Shown here: positions 5,738 through 8,106 of the stretch, one piece after another
How the letters are laid out: every line of letters starts with the position of its first letter
How positions within the stretch are numbered: position 1 is the stretch's first letter
Assembly: GCA_036377055.1 (NCBI GenBank)
Contig: DASUZD010000299.1
Span: 1-8,106 of the forward strand
Reading direction: 5' to 3'
DNA from: DASUZD01 sp036377055
Lineage (GTDB): Bacteria > Actinomycetota > Thermoleophilia > Gaiellales > Gaiellaceae
Length of the DNA stretch: 8,106 bases
Program-made: the position numbers and the translations under genes
The notes under the pieces: generated by a model
Told to the model about the DNA's origin: nothing
The model's input: only the letters and a program-made list of their open reading frames with translations
Databases searched by the model: none

Positions 5738-8106
5738 TGCCGGTCGAACGTCATCACTTGCTGGAAGGTCGGCCGGTTCGACCAGCGCATCGTGTTCGGC
5801 ATGAAGCCGGCGAAGCGGATCCGCTCGGCGGTCGCATCCGCGCGCCACGCTGCCGGATCCGGCCCCTGCGCAGCCGCGAGCTCGTCGCCGGCGGCGTCGA
5901 TCGCCGCCCACAGCGACGCGCGGCAGGCGGCGAGGTCGCCGGCGCCGCAGAAGCGCGTCCGGAACGCGCCGCGCGGCGCCGGCTGGCCCTTGGCGTCGGC
6001 GAGGACGCTCCGCAGGTCCTTGTCGACGTACCCGTACCAGCCGCCGATGTACGAGGAGCCGCCCGCGTTCGGCGGATCGTCGCGCGGCTGGAAGGCCGCG
6101 AGCCGGTCGACGAGCGGCCCGAGCACCGGGCGCATGACGGCGTCTGCGATCCGCGGCCACGCGGCGTCCATGATCGCGGCGCCGGGATCGTCGATCTTCC
6201 CGTCGAGGTCGCGGTCGAGCCGCGAGCTGCCGCTCGCGCGCCACGCCTCCAGGAGTTGGAGCATGTGCTGCGCGCGCGGTGAGGGCGCTTGCGACCCGTC
6301 CAAAACAGCCGAGATCGCCGGCAGCACCCTGACGACGCGCAGGTCCTGCGTCGCCGCGCGGTTCATCGCGGCCACGACCGACGCGAGCGTGTGCGTGCGC
6401 CGCGCGGCGATTCCGGCGTCGAGCAGGTCGACGCGCTGGATCGACCCGTAGGTCCAGTTGTCGTCGGCGGCCGCGAAGTCCGCGCCCGGCTTGTTGTTCC
6501 AGTTCACGATCGCGCCGCTCGCCGGGTCGATCGCCTGGACGTGACGCCCCGGAGCCAGGAATCCGCGCCACTCGTTCGACCCCGTGCCGGGAAGCGGCAG
6601 GTCCGGATCGGCCGAGCCCACGCGCAGCGGCAGCCGGCCGCTCGAGAACATCGCGATGTCGCGGTCGTCCGCGTAGAACCAGTTGAAGACGAACTCCTGG
6701 CCGGCCATGGCCTGGATGAACGTCTTCGCCGAGCGGACGCGCCCGTCGTTCAGATCCTGGAACGGGAGCGCGGCGAGCAGCTCCCGCCCCCGCGTCGTGC
6801 GCGCCTGCGAGATCGCGACGCGCTGGCCCCCCTGAGTCGCATAGCCGATCACCGGCCCGTGGACGGTCGTGCGAAAGACGAGCCGGCGGTCGGGCTCTCC
6901 CGATCCCGGCCGGCCGCGGAGCGTCCCTGCGTCGAACGTGTCCATCGCCCGGCACTCGCCCTGGAAGAGGTAGTGCACGTCGTCGCCCCCGCAGAGCGTC
7001 TCGACGAACTGGTCGACGTTGTCGGAGTTCGCAGACGTCGCGCTCCAGGCGAAGTCGGGTCCGCGCCCGAGGAGCACGTAGAGGGAGACCCCCGGGAACG
7101 CCGCACCGCGCGCGTCGAGCCCGCCTCCGTGGAGGTCGAGCTCCATCAGGATTTGCGGGTAGTAGTAGCCGACCTGCGGGCCGGCGACGAAGAGCGGATG
7201 GCCGTTCGCGGAGCGCTTTGCGCCGACGAGGAGCGCGTTCGACATGTGCAGCGGCGAGCGCCGCGGCACCGCTGTAGAAGCAGACGGCACGAAGCTCCCG
7301 TCGTCGATCGGCCGCTCGGTGATCGGGCTCGGCGCGCCGGTGTTGTACGGGAAGCTGCGCGCGATCGTCACGGGCGCCTCCGGGTCGAGCCGCTCGCGCA
7401 GGTCGTTCCAGACCTGGAGCCCCTTCTCCTCGCCGAGCCTCGTCTCGAGCGCCGAGAGGAACTCGGCGCGGCGCACCTCGTCGCCACCGCCCTTGCCGAA
7501 GACGGCGCCGATCAGGGTCGCGATCGCGATCACGTCGTTGGTCGTCCACTTCGCGGTCGAGACGCCGTGCGCGCGGTTGTAGGCGTTGATCCCGGCCACG
7601 TAGTTCGTCGCGTCCCGGACGAGCTGCCGGCCGCGCGGCCCGGCCGCGCGGGCGAGGTCGAGCTGACGTGCGAGGAACGCCTCCGTCTCCGGGCTCGACT
7701 CGACCACGCGCCCGCTCCCGACGAGCGAGAACGCGTCGAGCCCGGGAACGTCGAGCGCCGAGATCCGGCCCGGGCCGCGCAGCAGCTCGATCAGGAAGCC
7801 GCGATCCTCGGCCGTGACCCACCCGGCCCCGAACTCGACGTCCGCGCGCGTCCGGCCGTAGACGTGCGGAACGTCCCAGCGGTCGCGCAGGATCCGCAGG
7901 CCCGGGCGACCCGACCTCTCGGTGCGAACGGCGCGCTCACCGCCGAGCCCGAGCGGCGCGCGCTTGAAGAAGTTCGAGAGGTCGCCGTTCGTGACGTTCC
8001 CGCCGAGCGGCGTCAGCCCGTCGTACAGCTTCAGCTGGTCGAGCGAGTGGACGCCGATCGTGAAGCCGCCGTCCTCGCCGGGCGGAAGGACGTTCAGCGC
8101 GACGGC
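5725..8106 (-). CDS. Penicillin acylase family Ntn-hydrolase, 5'-truncated by the window edge
   Basis: The reading frame is open from the right edge to TAG at 5725, giving 793 residues without the N-terminus, so any signal peptide is out of view. Family members are exported, self-cleaving amidases acting on penicillins, acyl-homoserine lactones or other N-acyl compounds. In fragment numbering, the alpha-chain motif RDRWDVPHVYG (74-84) and FGAGWVTAEDR (92-102) are clear. The expected autoproteolysis site is HMSN, making Ser289 (codon 7242-7240) the new N-terminal nucleophile of the beta chain. It is followed by a GHPLFVAGPQVGYYYPQ segment and FAWSATSANSDNVDQF. A DRDLDGKIDDPG loop (631-642) looks like a calcium-binding motif, and the C-terminus has the usual TMRWSNRPTFQQV stretch. 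The residue pair after SN is AL rather than the common aromatic context. Substrate unknown; cysteine pairs would suit an extracellular enzyme. Confidence 0.9.
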   Translation of the reverse strand, partial: AVALNVLPPGEDGGFTIGVHSLDQLKLYDGLTPLGGNVTNGDLSNFFKRAPLGLGGERAVRTERSGRPGLRILRDRWDVPHVYGRTRADVEFGAGWVTAEDRGFLIELLRGPGRISALDVPGLDAFSLVGSGRVVESSPETEAFLARQLDLARAAGPRGRQLVRDATNYVAGINAYNRAHGVSTAKWTTNDVIAIATLIGAVFGKGGGDEVRRAEFLSALETRLGEEKGLQVWNDLRERLDPEAPVTIARSFPYNTGAPSPITERPIDDGSFVPSASTAVPRRSPLHMSNALLVGAKRSANGHPLFVAGPQVGYYYPQILMELDLHGGGLDARGAAFPGVSLYVLLGRGPDFAWSATSANSDNVDQFVETLCGGDDVHYLFQGECRAMDTFDAGTLRGRPGSGEPDRRLVFRTTVHGPVIGYATQGGQRVAISQARTTRGRELLAALPFQDLNDGRVRSAKTFIQAMAGQEFVFNWFYADDRDIAMFSSGRLPLRVGSADPDLPLPGTGSNEWRGFLAPGRHVQAIDPASGAIVNWNNKPGADFAAADDNWTYGSIQRVDLLDAGIAARRTHTLASVVAAMNRAATQDLRVVRVLPAISAVLDGSQAPSPRAQHMLQLLEAWRASGSSRLDRDLDGKIDDPGAAIMDAAWPRIADAVMRPVLGPLVDRLAAFQPRDDPPNAGGSSYIGGWYGYVDKDLRSVLADAKGQPAPRGAFRTRFCGAGDLAACRASLWAAIDAAGDELAAAQGPDPAAWRADATAERIRFAGFMPNTMRWSNRPTFQQVMTFDRHRPR

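Noticed and set aside
5618..7822. Long minus-strand open frame overlapping the acylase gene
   Set aside because: It is arginine- and alanine-rich, has no recognisable motif, and lies over the clear acylase frame; it is a high-GC shadow.
1..8106. CRISPR array, tRNA or rRNA gene, insertion sequence or prophage
   Set aside because: I saw no regularly spaced repeats, tRNA-like cloverleaf, rRNA segment, transposase or integrase motif on either strand; the intergenic regions are 170 bp or shorter.

Overview
The window is a GC-rich bacterial chromosome segment in which every supportable gene lies on the minus strand, so transcription runs from high to low coordinates. Very high GC, GTG starts, few Shine-Dalgarno sequences and the gene set fit an actinobacterial-type genome, perhaps a deep lineage such as Thermoleophilia. 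The taxonomic guess is inference from composition and protein style only.

In order of transcription: (1) 8106-5725 is most of a secreted-type penicillin acylase family N-terminal-nucleophile hydrolase, with its 5' end outside the window and a GC-rich hairpin over its stop codon. (2) 5724-5555 is an intergenic region carrying a conserved element. (3) 5554-2338 holds three genes joined by 4-bp GTGA overlaps: a class V aminotransferase that probably acts as the phosphoserine transaminase, a long-form D-3-phosphoglycerate dehydrogenase (SerA), and a YbaK/ProX-type aminoacyl-tRNA deacylase. (4) After a 50-bp gap with a strong ribosome binding site come a branched-chain aminotransferase (IlvE) and a DegT/DnrJ/EryC1/StrS aminotransferase, again joined by a GTGA overlap (2287-237). 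(5) A second intergenic region (236-87) carries a second copy of the conserved element. (6) At the left edge is the N-terminus of what looks like a RemA-like (DUF370) small regulatory protein.

Functionally the middle of the window is an amino-acid metabolism block. SerA oxidises 3-phosphoglycerate, the class V enzyme would transaminate the product toward serine, and the YbaK-like protein may clear mischarged tRNA. IlvE handles valine, leucine and isoleucine, and the DegT enzyme is probably a sugar (or other keto-substrate) aminotransferase.

Most of the window is ordinary housekeeping sequence. The most unusual signal is a pair of about 49-bp elements in the two main intergenic regions. They share a CCGATANNCTGA box, a hairpin with one compensatory base-pair change, and a TGGGGGNNGTTGG tail, in the same orientation relative to the downstream gene. 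I do not recognise them as a named regulatory element.
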